Shown here: one piece after another, positions 44,216-53,526 of the stretch
How the letters are laid out: every line of letters begins with the position of its first letter
Position numbering within the stretch: the first letter of the stretch is position 1
Assembly (NCBI GenBank): GCA_023663265.1
Contig: JAMPHV010000006.1
Location: forward strand, 1 to 63,418
Direction: 5' to 3'
DNA: 63,418 nt
From: Bacteroides sp.
GTDB taxonomy: Bacteria > Bacillota > Clostridia > Oscillospirales > Ruminococcaceae
Program-made: the position numbers and the translations under genes
Notes under the pieces: model-generated
Told to the model about the DNA's origin: nothing
Database searches by the model: none
Seen by the model: only the letters and a program-made list of their open reading frames with translations

Positions 44216-45820
44216 TTATAAATTTTCAGCCGAATTTATGACCAGAACGTCTCCCTCGGTAAACACCGTACGTCCGCGGGGAATTATCACCCGCTCCCCT
44301 CTTTTTATAAGCACGACAAGATTTCCGTTGTCGGGCGGGAGCTCCGACAGCATAAGCCCGCAGTACACGCTGTCCTTTGTAACGTTGACCTCGGTCAGCT
44401 TTATCTCCGCTCCGTCGCCCATGGCGGGAGCGCACAAGACGGCCGTGTCGCCCGCGCGAAGCTGCGTATATCCCTTGGGGACTATCCTTTTGCTTCTTCT
44501 TACCACCATGGCTATAAGGGTCTCGGGAGGCAGGCTGATGTCCTTTATCTGCTTTCCGTCCCACGGGTTGCCCTCGTTGATGTTGATCTTTATAAACTGA
44601 ACGGGCAGCTCCTCGGAGTAGTCGTTAAAGGTAGTCATAACATCGTTGGTATCGTCTATCATATCCAGCTTTTTAGCAAAGAAGGGTATCAAGGAGCCTT
44701 GCAGCAGGAGAGAAAAGAGAACGGTTATAAACACCGTATGAAACAGGTCGTATTGTTGGAAATCCGTTGCGGCTGTCGCCATTATTGCGAAAACGATGGA
44801 AGCCACTCCGCGAAGCCCCGACCATGAGACAAGCAGCATTTGATTGAGCTTGCACCTAAAGGGCGCAAGTATCCCGAAAACAGAAACGGGACGCGCGACA
44901 AAGGTCATAAACAAGGCGATAAGTATACCCGGAAGCATTACCTCGGGAAGCTTAGAGGGGAACGCCAGCAGACCCAGCATAAAGAATACCAGCATTTGAA
45001 GCAAGCCCGTCACGCCGTCGAAAAAATGCACGAGGTTTCTTTTTCCCGAGATAGGGGAGTTGCCGAGAAAAATGCCCACTATGTACGCGCTTAAGTATCC
45101 GTTGCCCCCCATTACGGCGGGAGCGCCGTATGCAAGCAGCGCTATTGCCACCATATACACCGAATCGAGCCCCGCGGAGCTGAACTTGATCTTTTCCAAA
45201 ACAAACCGCGCCGATACCGCTATAAGAAAGCCCAAGGCGCCTCCGATAAAAAGCTGCTGAAACAGCATGACCGCCATACTGCCCGCCGAGCCGCCGCCCC
45301 GCATAAAGGACAGCACGATCATGGTTATCATATACGCAAAGGGGTCGTTGCTCCCGCTCTCCACCTCTAAGAGAGAGGCGGTATTGTATTTAAGGTTAAG
45401 CCGCTTTCCTCTCAGTATCGAGAAAACCGTCGCCGCGTCGGTGGAGCCTAAGCAGGCGCCTATCAGCATACCTCCCGCAAAGTCCATGCCAAGGGCGAAG
45501 CGGCAGAAAACACCCGTTAAAAGAGCGGTAACCACAACGCCGAGAGAGGACAGAAGCATCGATTTTACCGCTACGGGCTTCGCCTTTTGCCAATTGGTGC
45601 CGAAGCCGCCGTAAAACATAATGAAGATCAGCGCCGCGGAGCAGCCTGTTTCCGCCAAGCTGTAATCCTCAAAGGGGATCTTCACGATCCCGTCCGAGCC
45701 GAACAGCATGCCCACGGCAATAAACACGAGCAGCATCGGTACTCCGAACCTGCCCGATATACGGTTTGCGAAAATGCAGATCAGGATCACTATTGCTGTA
45801 ATCAAGGTAATAGTTTCCAA
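44216..45820 (-). CDS. CPA1-family cation/proton antiporter with TrkA-C domain (NhaP2/CvrA-like)
   Basis: The 534-residue protein has about 12-13 membrane helices (1-395), with the ion-site stretch GSTDAATVFSILRG and ESGSNDPFAYMI, and a C-terminal RCK-C/TrkA-C domain (about 455-534) that normally binds a regulatory ligand such as c-di-AMP or nucleotides. It exchanges K+ or Na+ for protons. It is a single-gene unit ended by a clear terminator. Confidence 0.92.
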   Translation of the reverse strand: METITLITAIVILICIFANRISGRFGVPMLLVFIAVGMLFGSDGIVKIPFEDYSLAETGCSAALIFIMFYGGFGTNWQKAKPVAVKSMLLSSLGVVVTALLTGVFCRFALGMDFAGGMLIGACLGSTDAATVFSILRGKRLNLKYNTASLLEVESGSNDPFAYMITMIVLSFMRGGGSAGSMAVMLFQQLFIGGALGFLIAVSARFVLEKIKFSSAGLDSVYMVAIALLAYGAPAVMGGNGYLSAYIVGIFLGNSPISGKRNLVHFFDGVTGLLQMLVFFMLGLLAFPSKLPEVMLPGILIALFMTFVARPVSVFGILAPFRCKLNQMLLVSWSGLRGVASIVFAIMATAATDFQQYDLFHTVFITVLFSLLLQGSLIPFFAKKLDMIDDTNDVMTTFNDYSEELPVQFIKININEGNPWDGKQIKDISLPPETLIAMVVRRSKRIVPKGYTQLRAGDTAVLCAPAMGDGAEIKLTEVNVTKDSVYCGLMLSELPPDNGNLVVLIKRGERVIIPRGRTVFTEGDVLVINSAENL

Positions 45821-45840
45821 GGAGCACCCCCACCGTTAGA

Positions 45841-45889
45841 CAATAACCATTCGGTCTGCGTATTTTATCGGCAAACCAAATGGTTATCG
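45841..45889 (-). repeat. Dispersed palindrome copy 2, after jag
   Basis: ATAACCATTTGGTTTGC and GCAGACCGAATGGTTAT (minus-strand reading) pair through two G-U wobbles that would be mismatches on the other strand, so the structure is kept in RNA of the jag operon. It lies just after the jag stop and before the antiporter start and shares the AATGGTTATT arm. Confidence 0.7.
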
Positions 45890-45899
45890 GTATAATTTT

Positions 45900-46889
45900 T
45901 TATAGCTCGATCTTTCCGTAAAGGCTTACGCTTTTTTCAAACTCGGTCGTTTCCTCCGAATACTCGGCGGGCTCCACCGCGGGAGCGTCCTTTCTCTTGT
46001 ATTCCCTTTCAAAGGAGGTGGAGAAGCCCGAGCTTCTCTTGTAGGAGTCGGTGGAATAGCTGCCGCCTCTGCTTCCGCCACCGTTTCTGGGTCCTCTTCT
46101 GTGAGGCTCGTTGGCGCTGATGACCACCTTGCGGAAAGGCTCCTCGCCTGTGGAACGGCTGCTTACGCCCTCGATCTCCGCTACCTTGCTGTGGATAATG
46201 CGGCGCTCATATGGATTCATGGGCTCAAGGGTGATGCGTCTGCCCGCCTTGATGACCTTTTTTGCGGTTTTAACGGCAAGGGTCTCCAGCGCGTCTCTTC
46301 TTTTTTCGCGGTAGCCGCAGCAGTCTATGCTGAGCCTGCAATAGTTTTCCTCGCCTCTGTTGCCCGCGAGAATGGTCAGATACTGCAATGCGTCAAGGGT
46401 CTCGCCGCGTCTTCCGATAACGACGCCCAAATCGTCGCCCTCAATGTCGAGCACCACCGAGTCGCCGCTTTTGACGGGATTTATTGTAAAGGCTTCTATC
46501 CCCAATTTCTGGAGCACCGAGGTGAGATAAGCGGTAGCTCTTTGTATTTTGGCACAGGTAAGCGCAGGATCGTTCTCATCATTGCCGTTATTATCATCGG
46601 CTTTGGCGGAATCGGGCTCGGGCTTGGAATATACGGGTGCGGAGGGCGCTTTTTTGGGCTCCTCTTTAACCGCCTCAACCGAGGAAGCGAAAACGCTTTT
46701 AACGTCTACCTCGACGGGATTCCACTCTGCCTTGATCTTATACTCGCCCTTTGTGCCGAAAAGCTTTTTTACGGGCTGCTCCAAAATGGTGATGTCTATT
46801 TCGTCGCGGTCGGCGCCCTCTGCCTCAAATTCCTTGTACGCCTGTTCCTTTGCGTCTTCCAAAAGCTTTGCGGAATATATTTTTTCCAT
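45900..46889 (-). CDS. jag: RNA-binding protein Jag/KhpB
   Basis: The 329-residue protein has a Jag-N domain (1-50), a polar linker of about 100 residues, a KH domain (IGRRGETLDALQYLTILAGN is its core) and an R3H domain (MNPYERRIIHSKV...). A low-complexity Gly/Arg/Ser tail follows (about 265-329). With KhpA it binds RNA and affects cell division and wall growth. It is the last gene of the rpmH-rnpA-yidD-yidC-jag cluster. The tail is longer than in most relatives. Confidence 0.95.
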   Translation of the reverse strand: MEKIYSAKLLEDAKEQAYKEFEAEGADRDEIDITILEQPVKKLFGTKGEYKIKAEWNPVEVDVKSVFASSVEAVKEEPKKAPSAPVYSKPEPDSAKADDNNGNDENDPALTCAKIQRATAYLTSVLQKLGIEAFTINPVKSGDSVVLDIEGDDLGVVIGRRGETLDALQYLTILAGNRGEENYCRLSIDCCGYREKRRDALETLAVKTAKKVIKAGRRITLEPMNPYERRIIHSKVAEIEGVSSRSTGEEPFRKVVISANEPHRRGPRNGGGSRGGSYSTDSYKRSSGFSTSFEREYKRKDAPAVEPAEYSEETTEFEKSVSLYGKIEL

Positions 46890-46935
46890 TTTTCAATATT
46901 TTCCTTTCATAACATTTTATTTTGCGCGGACGGCG

Positions 46936-48432
46936 TCAGTCTTTGTTTTTGCCGTCCCTTTCGTTTTTACCGTTTTTTTCGATGCCGCCGTCGGGTTCCT
47001 CGGAGTCCTCCTTATCCCAATCGATGGGCGGCAGGTCGGGGATATCCTCGTCGCCGTACTTTTCGGCGTCCGCTTTTCTCGCTTCCTCGATTTTCCTGCG
47101 CTGATATTCCTTTATCTCCTTTGCGGACATTTCCGACATTTTCTTGGAGACCTTTACCTCGTTGCCCTTTTCGTCAACGTCGATCACGGTGGCGGTAGCC
47201 TGTATATTTATGCTTTTCTTTTCAAGCTCCGCTTTAGCCTGCGCCTGAAGCTTTTCGGTGGGCCAGAATTTGTAGATCACAAGAGACTGCAAAATACCGA
47301 ACACGTAGCTCAGCGTCCAGTAAAAGCCCACTCCCGCAGGGACCTGGAACGCGATATACAGCGAAAACAGAGGCATAATATACAGCGTTGCCTTTGCGCA
47401 GCCGGGCTGTTCCGGCATATCGGGGTTGGTTTTCCTTTGTATGATCTGAGAAATTATCATCTGCGCCAAGGACATTATCAGCGACAGGATAGGTATAAGG
47501 ATAAGAGGAAGCTCAAAGCCGGGGGTAGCGCCGAGATCAAGCCCCGCAAACTTCATATTGTGGCTTAAATTATCCAGCTTATCCATGGCGGTCTGTGTTA
47601 TGGGCAGGTCCGAAAAGGCTTCGTTGTGGGCGGTGTAGACCTGAAGCGCCGCCAGCTCCTGTCTCAGTGAAACAAACCTGCCGTTTTTCGCCGAGGTGAG
47701 CTCCGATTTCACCTGAGAGGAAAGCCTCGACTTGTTGTCCGCAAGGGTGGCGACGATATCGTCGGTAAGGGAGGAGAGCCTGTTCCACTGATCCTCCGTA
47801 AGACCGTATTCGGACATTACGTTTTCCTTAGTAAAGCTGACAGCCGCTTTTGCCTTTGTTATGTCAAACTCCCGCTCCTCGGGGATAACGACCTGCTCGC
47901 GGACGGAGGCGGTGACCCTCGCTTCCTCGGCGAGAGCGTCGATATTCTGCTGCGTCATTATGTTAAGAGTATTGGGATCGCTGATATAATCGAGGTATAT
48001 TTTCAGATCGTCCTCGTTGGCGAGCAGCGTCAAGGCGTAATCCGTCTGCTTTGCTCTTGACACTATGGTAGAGACCGCGCTGCTGTCGCCCCAGTTCATA
48101 TGCTCCATATGGGTCATGGGCTTATACACAACGTCGATAACTCCGAACAGGATAAGGAAGGTTATCAGCATGGTGCCGCAGCCGCCCATGGGGTTGTAGC
48201 CCTCCTTTTGGAGCTTTGCCATTTCCTCCTGCTGTTTTTCTTGATTATTGCGGTATTTTTGCTGTATTTCCCTTACGCGGGGAGTAAAAAGCTGGGACTT
48301 CGCCATATTCTTCTGCTGCTTCAAGGTAAGCGGGAAGGTCGCCAGCTTGATGATAAGCGTGAAAATAATGATCGCCCAGCCGAAATTGTTTACCAACAGA
48401 TAGCACACCCACATGATGTAGCCAAGGGGCAT
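46936..48432 (-). CDS. yidC: Membrane protein insertase YidC/OxaI
   Basis: YidC inserts membrane proteins. The sequence has the family's first helix with the hydrophilic-groove Arg/Lys region (FTLIIKLATFPLTLKQQKNMAKSQ), a coiled cytoplasmic loop, an unusually long outside/loop segment of about 150 residues (120-300), later helices, and a charged C-terminal tail. It has 498 residues, about double the usual Gram-positive length of 250-290. The annotated ATG 48432 has no ribosome site; homologous N-terminal residues EFLYSLLG are coded just upstream in frame, after an ATA at 48459-48457 that has AAAAGG before it. The true start is therefore uncertain. Confidence 0.9.
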   Translation of the reverse strand: MPLGYIMWVCYLLVNNFGWAIIIFTLIIKLATFPLTLKQQKNMAKSQLFTPRVREIQQKYRNNQEKQQEEMAKLQKEGYNPMGGCGTMLITFLILFGVIDVVYKPMTHMEHMNWGDSSAVSTIVSRAKQTDYALTLLANEDDLKIYLDYISDPNTLNIMTQQNIDALAEEARVTASVREQVVIPEEREFDITKAKAAVSFTKENVMSEYGLTEDQWNRLSSLTDDIVATLADNKSRLSSQVKSELTSAKNGRFVSLRQELAALQVYTAHNEAFSDLPITQTAMDKLDNLSHNMKFAGLDLGATPGFELPLILIPILSLIMSLAQMIISQIIQRKTNPDMPEQPGCAKATLYIMPLFSLYIAFQVPAGVGFYWTLSYVFGILQSLVIYKFWPTEKLQAQAKAELEKKSINIQATATVIDVDEKGNEVKVSKKMSEMSAKEIKEYQRRKIEEARKADAEKYGDEDIPDLPPIDWDKEDSEEPDGGIEKNGKNERDGKNKD

Positions 48433-48588
48433 ACCTAAAAGAGAGTATAAAAATTCTATTTAAATCACAACCTTTTTTGTTCCAATAAACCGAGCCGCCT
48501 AAATCTCGTCTTATATTTACCGTACGTCTTGTTGCTCTGCAAAGGCGCTGCGCTGTGGAGCGAGGTGTTTTTCCAAAATAATTGTCAT

Positions 48589-48858
48589 TTATTTTTTGCC
48601 GAATTTTTGCAAAAACCGCTTCTTTAGGGAGCGGAAAAAATAATATTCCTCGGGAACGGGGTCCCACCCGCCCGCGGAAAAGGGGTTGCATCTGCAAATT
48701 CTCCAAAATGCCAAAAAGCCGCCCTTAACCGCTCCGAAACGGCTGACAGCAGTAAGCGCATACTGTGAGCAGCTTGGAGTAAAGCGGCATAAACGCGGCA
48801 ATCTTTCCGACAAGGTCATTCTATACAATTTTATAAGCCAGATCAATATATATTTCAT
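48589..48858 (-). CDS. yidD: Membrane protein insertion efficiency factor YidD
   Basis: This 89-residue YidD protein helps YidC-dependent insertion at the inner membrane face. The conserved Cys-rich pattern is LCRFTPSCSQYALTAV and ICRCNPFSAGGWDPVP. It begins five bases after the rnpA stop. About 130 bases separate it from yidC, which hold the yidC ribosome site. Confidence 0.95.
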   Translation of the reverse strand: MKYILIWLIKLYRMTLSERLPRLCRFTPSCSQYALTAVSRFGAVKGGFLAFWRICRCNPFSAGGWDPVPEEYYFFRSLKKRFLQKFGKK

Positions 48859-48863
48859 TTTAC

Positions 48864-49223
48864 CTATCGGTCGCTGCCGATCTGCTCCGTTATAAGCCTT
48901 TTCATTATTCCGTAAAGCTTATTCGATTTCATAAAGGGAGTTTTTCCCCGCGCGACGAAAATAAAGTCGTAGCGTTTGTCCCCAAGCTGTCTGAGCTCTG
49001 GCTCCAACAGCCTAAAGGCTTCTCTTATGACCCGCCTTGCTCTGCTTCTTTTTACCGCGTTCCCGATCTTTTTGGAGGTAACTATCCCCAAACGGTTCAC
49101 GCGTCTTTTGCTGGGACGGAGGTAGCACACAAAGGCGCTGTTCACAATGCTTTTTCCCTTTTTGAAAAGGAAACGGAACTCACGGTCCTTTTTGACGCTT
49201 ACATATTTTTTGGAGTAATCCAC
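48864..49223 (-). CDS. rnpA: Ribonuclease P protein component
   Basis: RnpA is the protein subunit that helps RNase P RNA trim the 5' end of tRNA. The 119 residues include FLFKKGKSIVNSAFVCYLRP and the RNR-type motif VKRSRARRVIREAFR. The start is GTG 49223, four bases after the rpmH stop. Length is normal. Confidence 0.96.
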   Translation of the reverse strand: MDYSKKYVSVKKDREFRFLFKKGKSIVNSAFVCYLRPSKRRVNRLGIVTSKKIGNAVKRSRARRVIREAFRLLEPELRQLGDKRYDFIFVARGKTPFMKSNKLYGIMKRLITEQIGSDR

Positions 49224-49226
49224 AGC

Positions 49227-49361
49227 TTAGTGAGAAAGTCTTTTTCTGCCCTTGGCGCGTCTTCTTGCGAGCACCTTTCTGCCGTTAGAGGTAGACATTC
49301 TTTTTCTGAAGCCGTGTTCCATTTTTCTCTGGCGCTTCTTAGGCTGATATGTTCTTTTCAT
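49227..49361 (-). CDS. rpmH: 50S ribosomal protein L34
   Basis: The 44-residue basic protein reads [20 protein letters not shown] at the start and ends in KGRKRLSH, a full match to bacterial L34. It is the first gene of the cluster and lies about 120 bases behind a consensus promoter. Upstream, in place of dnaA, is remA. Confidence 0.98.
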   Translation of the reverse strand: MKRTYQPKKRQRKMEHGFRKRMSTSNGRKVLARRRAKGRKRLSH

Positions 49362-49426
49362 TTTTCGTCATTCCTTTCCGATTTTTTAAGTTATGCTTTC
49401 AGTTGTTTTTTCCGAAGCCGATCCCA

Positions 49427-49448
49427 AATCGGATCGGCGTTGGGGCAA
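49427..49448 (-). other. Leader hairpin of the rpmH operon
   Basis: GCCGATCC (49427-49434) and GGATCGGC (49441-49448) form a perfect eight-base stem in the rpmH leader. There is no T-run. It may affect rpmH translation or message life. Confidence 0.5.
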
Positions 49449-49480
49449 AATAATGCCTTGTTTGCTACGATAGCCTTATT

Positions 49481-49509
49481 ATTATATCGCATTTGCTTCG
49501 GTATGTCAA
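49481..49509 (-). promoter_or_regulatory. Consensus sigma-A promoter of the rpmH operon
   Basis: TTGACA (49509-49504) and TATAAT (49486-49481) are both perfect and 17 bases apart on the minus strand. Confidence 0.92.
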
Positions 49510-49532
49510 GAGATAAATTAAAAAAATTTCCG

Positions 49533-49561
49533 TTGATTTTTATAAAGAAAAGTGTTATAAT
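49533..49561 (+). promoter_or_regulatory. Sigma-A promoter of the remA-gmk operon
   Basis: TTGATT (49533-49538) and TATAAT (49556-49561) are 17 bases apart on the plus strand. The transcript would begin near 49568. Confidence 0.85.
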
Positions 49562-49609
49562 TATAAAATGTATAAAACTGTCCCTGTTTTTAGGGGCAAC
49601 GGAGGAAAT

Positions 49610-49903
49610 ATGGATCTTTTGGACATAGGCTTCGGCAATATGATCAACACCGACCGCGTTATCGCGCTCGTAGGCGCGGAGGCTGCGCCCACCAAGCGAA
49701 TAATTTCCGCCGCCAGGGAAAAAAACTTAGCGGTTGACGCGACCTGCGGCAAAAAGACAAAAGCTGTTTTCATAATGGACAGCGGACACGTGATACTTTC
49801 CGCCAAGACTCCCGACAGACTTCGGGAAAAGAGCCTCGGAGCCGAGGATAAGGAGCCCGAGGGAGAAACGGAACAATCCGAAAACGAAAGGAACAAGAGA
49901 TGA
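49610..49903 (+). CDS. remA: RemA-like DNA-binding regulator (DUF370)
   Basis: RemA of Bacillus activates matrix and osmotic genes by winding DNA around a protein ring. This 97-residue protein has the family core IGFGNMINTDRVIALV, APTKRIISAAREKN and DSGHVILSAKTP, plus an acidic tail of about 20 residues. ATG 49610 is chosen because GGAGG precedes it and homologues begin here; an ATG at 49568 lies at the transcript start. It overlaps gmk by four bases. Confidence 0.92.
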   Translation: MDLLDIGFGNMINTDRVIALVGAEAAPTKRIISAAREKNLAVDATCGKKTKAVFIMDSGHVILSAKTPDRLREKSLGAEDKEPEGETEQSENERNKR

Positions 49904-50502
49904 CTAAAGGAATTTTGTTTGTGGTATCCGCTCCCGCAGGCTGCGGAAAGGATTCGATACTTGAAAGGGCGCTGTCTAAGGATATCAACCTCACCTACTC
50001 CGTATCCGCCACCACAAGGGCTATGAGAGCGGGAGAAACGGAGGGCATAAGCTACTGCTTCAAGACCCGCGGCGAATTTGAGAGCATGATAGAGAACGGG
50101 GAACTGCTGGAGCACACCGAGTACTGCGGCAATTATTACGGCACGCCGAAGCAGACGGTGGAGGAAATATTGAACAGCGGCAGAAACGTGGTGCTCAAAA
50201 TAGAGACCGAGGGAGCGGGCAACGTTAAAAAGCTCCTGCCCGAGGCTGTACTTATATTCATTCTTCCGCCCTCGATGCAGGAGCTGTCCCGCCGCCTGCA
50301 CAAAAGAGGCACCGAGGACGAGGAGACCATTGAAAAACGCTTGAAGCAGGCGGAGACCGAGCTGGCTCATGCCCGCGATTACGATTACGTTATAGTAAAC
50401 GGCGATCTGGACGCCGCCGTGAACGATTTTGTCGCCATAATCAAGTCGGAGAGCTTTAGGACCGAAAGAAACAGGGCGCTGATCGAAAGGCTTATGGCAT
50501 GA
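49900..50502 (+). CDS. gmk: Guanylate kinase
   Basis: Gmk makes GDP from GMP with ATP. The 200 residues show the P-loop SAPAGCGKDS (near 9-18), the GMP-binding part SATTRAMRAGETEG and Y..NYYGTPK, and the lid region. The P-loop differs a little from the usual GPSGxGKGT. It lies between remA and priA, as in Bacillus relatives. Confidence 0.96.
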   Translation: MTKGILFVVSAPAGCGKDSILERALSKDINLTYSVSATTRAMRAGETEGISYCFKTRGEFESMIENGELLEHTEYCGNYYGTPKQTVEEILNSGRNVVLKIETEGAGNVKKLLPEAVLIFILPPSMQELSRRLHKRGTEDEETIEKRLKQAETELAHARDYDYVIVNGDLDAAVNDFVAIIKSESFRTERNRALIERLMA

Positions 50503-50532
50503 CCCGTATGCTCGGAAAGGAATGACTGCAAA

Positions 50533-53010
50533 ATGGAGAAATCGGAGCAAAAAAGGCTTGTGGCTTCCGTTGCGGTGGACAAATGCCTTTATCCCTTCGA
50601 TCATATTTACGATTACACGGTGCCTGCCTTTCTCGAGGGCAGGCTGCGCGTGGGTCAGTCCGTTTTGGTGCCGTTCGGCAGGGGCAACAAAAAAAGGATC
50701 GCCATGATATACGCCTTGGAGGAAAAGGAATGCGACCCCGAACGGCTAAAGCCGATAGCGGGAACCTCGGGGAACGGCGTCGCCATGAGCGCGGAGCAGC
50801 TCGGTCTGACCGTATGGCTTAAGGAAAACACCTTTTGCACCTACTTTGACGCGATACGCGTCATACTGCCGCCTGGGCTTACCTTCGGCATAAGGGAGGA
50901 ATACTCCTTTGAGGACGTTTCCCAATCGGAATATACGAAGCTTACGGAAAGGGAAAGGCTTCTTGTTGATAAGCTGAGAACGGCAAAGGGATCCAACCGT
51001 ATTTCGGGGATAATCAGAGACGCGCGCATGCGCCCCGACGGGGAGCTTGCCTTTACGGCGCTGAGCGGCAGGGACGTTATAAAGGGTCTTGAGGTCATGA
51101 AGCGCAGAGTGGGGGACGAGACCGAGCAAATGGTGCGGCTGACGGAGGGCTGGCAGGAGATACCAAAGGCGAAGGCGCTTACCCCAAAGCAGAGAAAGGT
51201 AACGGAAACGGTGGAGGAGTACGAGTCGGCGTCGGTAAAGGAGCTTTGCTACATATGCTCCGTTACCTCGGCGGTGATCAAAAATCTTGTCAGGATAGGG
51301 ATATTGGAGGAATATGCCTACACTCTGTCGAGAGCCGAGACCTCGGGGTACGCCAAGGAAAAAAATCCCTCGGACATCCTGCTTTCGGAAAAGCAGCAGC
51401 ATGCCTTCGATACCCTTTCGGCGCTTATGGACGGAGGAAAGCCGAGCTGCGCGCTGCTTCACGGAGTTACGGGAAGCGGCAAGACCTCGGTTTTCATAAA
51501 GCTTATAGATAAAGCCGTCGGGGAGGGAAAAACGGCGCTTATGTTAGTGCCCGAAATTTCCCTTACGCCTCAGATGGTGGGAAGCTTTCGCTCAATGTTC
51601 GGAAACACAGTCGCCATTATACACAGCAGTCTTTCGATGGGACAGAGAGCCGACGAGTACAAGCGGATAGAAAGCGGAGAAGCGAGAATAGTAATAGGTA
51701 CCAGAAGCGCGGTTTTCGCGCCTCTTGACAATATAGGCGTCATTGTTATCGACGAGGAGGGAGAGCATACCTACAAATCGGACCGTTCGCCGCGGTATCA
51801 CGCAAGGAACGTTGCGAAGCAAAGGGCTTTTTTTCACGGCGCGCTGCTTCTCCTGGCTTCGGCTACGCCGTCATTAGACAGCAGCTATAACGCGCGAACA
51901 GGCAAATATACGCTTGTAGCCCTTGACGAAAGATTTAACAGGACCGAGCTTCCCGAGGTCTACACGATAGATATGAAAGCGGAGTACGAGAACGGGAACC
52001 GCGGAAATTTCAGCATGGCGCTGCTCCACGAGATAGAGCTTAATCTGCGCAGCGGGGAGCAAACGCTTTTGCTGCTGAACCGCAGAGGGTATTATACCGA
52101 TCTCACCTGCATAAAGTGCGGCGAGACCATGAAATGCCCCAACTGCGACCTGCCGCTGACCTATCACAAGCCAAACGATTCCTTGTGCTGCCACTACTGC
52201 GGCTTCACCGAGCCGACCCCCGACAAGTGCCCCAAATGCGGCGGCGCTTATATCTCCCAAAGCGGAACGGGCACTCAGCGCATTGAGGACGAGCTTAAGG
52301 AATACTTTCCGAGCGCGAGGATACTTCGTATGGACGCGGACACCACAATGTCAAAAAACGCTTTTTCGAACCGCTTTGCCGAGTTCGGACGGGGCGAGTA
52401 CGATATTATGGTGGGCACGCAGATGATAGCAAAGGGACTTGATTTTGAAAACGTGACCCTTGTGGGGGTCTTACAGATAGATAAAGCCCTGTATGCGGGA
52501 GATTATTTGGGCTATGAGCGGACGTTTTCGCTGATAACCCAGGTAGTCGGACGTTCGGGACGGGGCAGCAAGAAGGGCAGGGCGTATTTGCAGACCTATT
52601 CGCCCGACCACTATGTTTTGCAGCTTGCCGCAAGGCAGGATTACGATGAGTTTTACGCCCAAGAGATAGAGGTGAGAAAGGCGCTTTTGTTCCCGCCGTT
52701 CTGCGATATTTGTCTCATAGGGTTCAGCTCGGCAAGAAGCGACTTCTCCGAAAGGGCTGCCAAGAGGTTTTTGGAGCTGTTTAAGGAAAGGCTGGCAAAG
52801 GAAAACGGCTCGCTTCCGATACGGGCGCTGGGACCTACCAAAATGGGGACGGGAATGCTGGCGGGACGGTATCGGCATAAGCTTGTTATAAAATGCCGCT
52901 TTAACAGACAGTTCCGCAGAGTGCTTTCGGACACGCTGGCGGCGGCTTACAAGGACAGCGGCTTCGCCTTTGTGAGCTTTTACGCGGATATAAACGGAGA
53001 AGTAGTATAG
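50533..53010 (+). CDS. priA: Primosomal replication restart helicase PriA
   Basis: PriA reloads the replisome at stalled forks. The 825 residues include the N-terminal 3'-DNA-binding domain, helicase core with Walker A GVTGSGKT, the DEEGEH box, the zinc-binding Cys pairs ([25 protein letters not shown]) and the C-terminal helicase motif [12 protein letters not shown] 50533 has AAAGGA 11 bases upstream. Length is normal. Confidence 0.97.
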   Translation: MEKSEQKRLVASVAVDKCLYPFDHIYDYTVPAFLEGRLRVGQSVLVPFGRGNKKRIAMIYALEEKECDPERLKPIAGTSGNGVAMSAEQLGLTVWLKENTFCTYFDAIRVILPPGLTFGIREEYSFEDVSQSEYTKLTERERLLVDKLRTAKGSNRISGIIRDARMRPDGELAFTALSGRDVIKGLEVMKRRVGDETEQMVRLTEGWQEIPKAKALTPKQRKVTETVEEYESASVKELCYICSVTSAVIKNLVRIGILEEYAYTLSRAETSGYAKEKNPSDILLSEKQQHAFDTLSALMDGGKPSCALLHGVTGSGKTSVFIKLIDKAVGEGKTALMLVPEISLTPQMVGSFRSMFGNTVAIIHSSLSMGQRADEYKRIESGEARIVIGTRSAVFAPLDNIGVIVIDEEGEHTYKSDRSPRYHARNVAKQRAFFHGALLLLASATPSLDSSYNARTGKYTLVALDERFNRTELPEVYTIDMKAEYENGNRGNFSMALLHEIELNLRSGEQTLLLLNRRGYYTDLTCIKCGETMKCPNCDLPLTYHKPNDSLCCHYCGFTEPTPDKCPKCGGAYISQSGTGTQRIEDELKEYFPSARILRMDADTTMSKNAFSNRFAEFGRGEYDIMVGTQMIAKGLDFENVTLVGVLQIDKALYAGDYLGYERTFSLITQVVGRSGRGSKKGRAYLQTYSPDHYVLQLAARQDYDEFYAQEIEVRKALLFPPFCDICLIGFSSARSDFSERAAKRFLELFKERLAKENGSLPIRALGPTKMGTGMLAGRYRHKLVIKCRFNRQFRRVLSDTLAAAYKDSGFAFVSFYADINGEVV

Positions 53011-53039
53011 TATTGTACTGCGGCAGAAAGGAAAACGGC

Positions 53040-53501
53040 ATGGCAAAAAGAAATATAGTAAAATTCGGAGATGATATCTTAAGGAAAAAATGCAGGGAGG
53101 TCACGGTTTTTGACGACCGCCTGTGGGTTTTGCTCGACGATATGTACGAGACCATGACCGCCGCCAACGGCGTAGGTCTCGCCGCGCCTCAGGTCGGCAT
53201 ACTCAAGAGAGTGGTGGTAATAGATATAGGAGAGGGCAGGATCGAGCTTGTGAATCCGATCATTACCGCCGCCAAGGGAAAGAACAGGGACAAAGAGGGC
53301 TGCCTCTCCTCGCCTAACCTGTGGGGGTATGTGGAAAGACCCGCCAAGGTAAAGCTCAAGGCTCAGAACCGTTACGGCAAGGAGATAAAGTTAGAGGGCA
53401 GCAATCTGCTCGCCCGCGCTTTCTGCCATGAAATAGACCATCTTAACGGAATTATTTTTACGGACCTCGCGGACGAAATGATCGAGGGGGACGAGGAATG
53501 A
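53040..53501 (+). CDS. def: Peptide deformylase
   Basis: Def removes the formyl group from new proteins. The 153 residues show all three motifs: [15 protein letters not shown] and HEIDHLNG, with metal ligands Cys and two His. ATG 53040 follows AAAGGA. In relatives fmt follows at once; here a restriction-modification pair of 1.6 kb is between them. Confidence 0.97.
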   Translation: MAKRNIVKFGDDILRKKCREVTVFDDRLWVLLDDMYETMTAANGVGLAAPQVGILKRVVVIDIGEGRIELVNPIITAAKGKNRDKEGCLSSPNLWGYVERPAKVKLKAQNRYGKEIKLEGSNLLARAFCHEIDHLNGIIFTDLADEMIEGDEE

Positions 53502-53526
53502 TGCGCTATGAAAGAGGGATAACGTT

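Noticed and set aside
49362..49567. Possible replication origin between rpmH and remA
   Set aside because: No DnaA box cluster (TTATNCACA) is present; the gap is filled by two promoters and a hairpin.
49900..49960. Altered P-loop in guanylate kinase as a sign of lost function
   Set aside because: The essential GK and a following Ser are present, and nucleotide kinases vary at the other positions.
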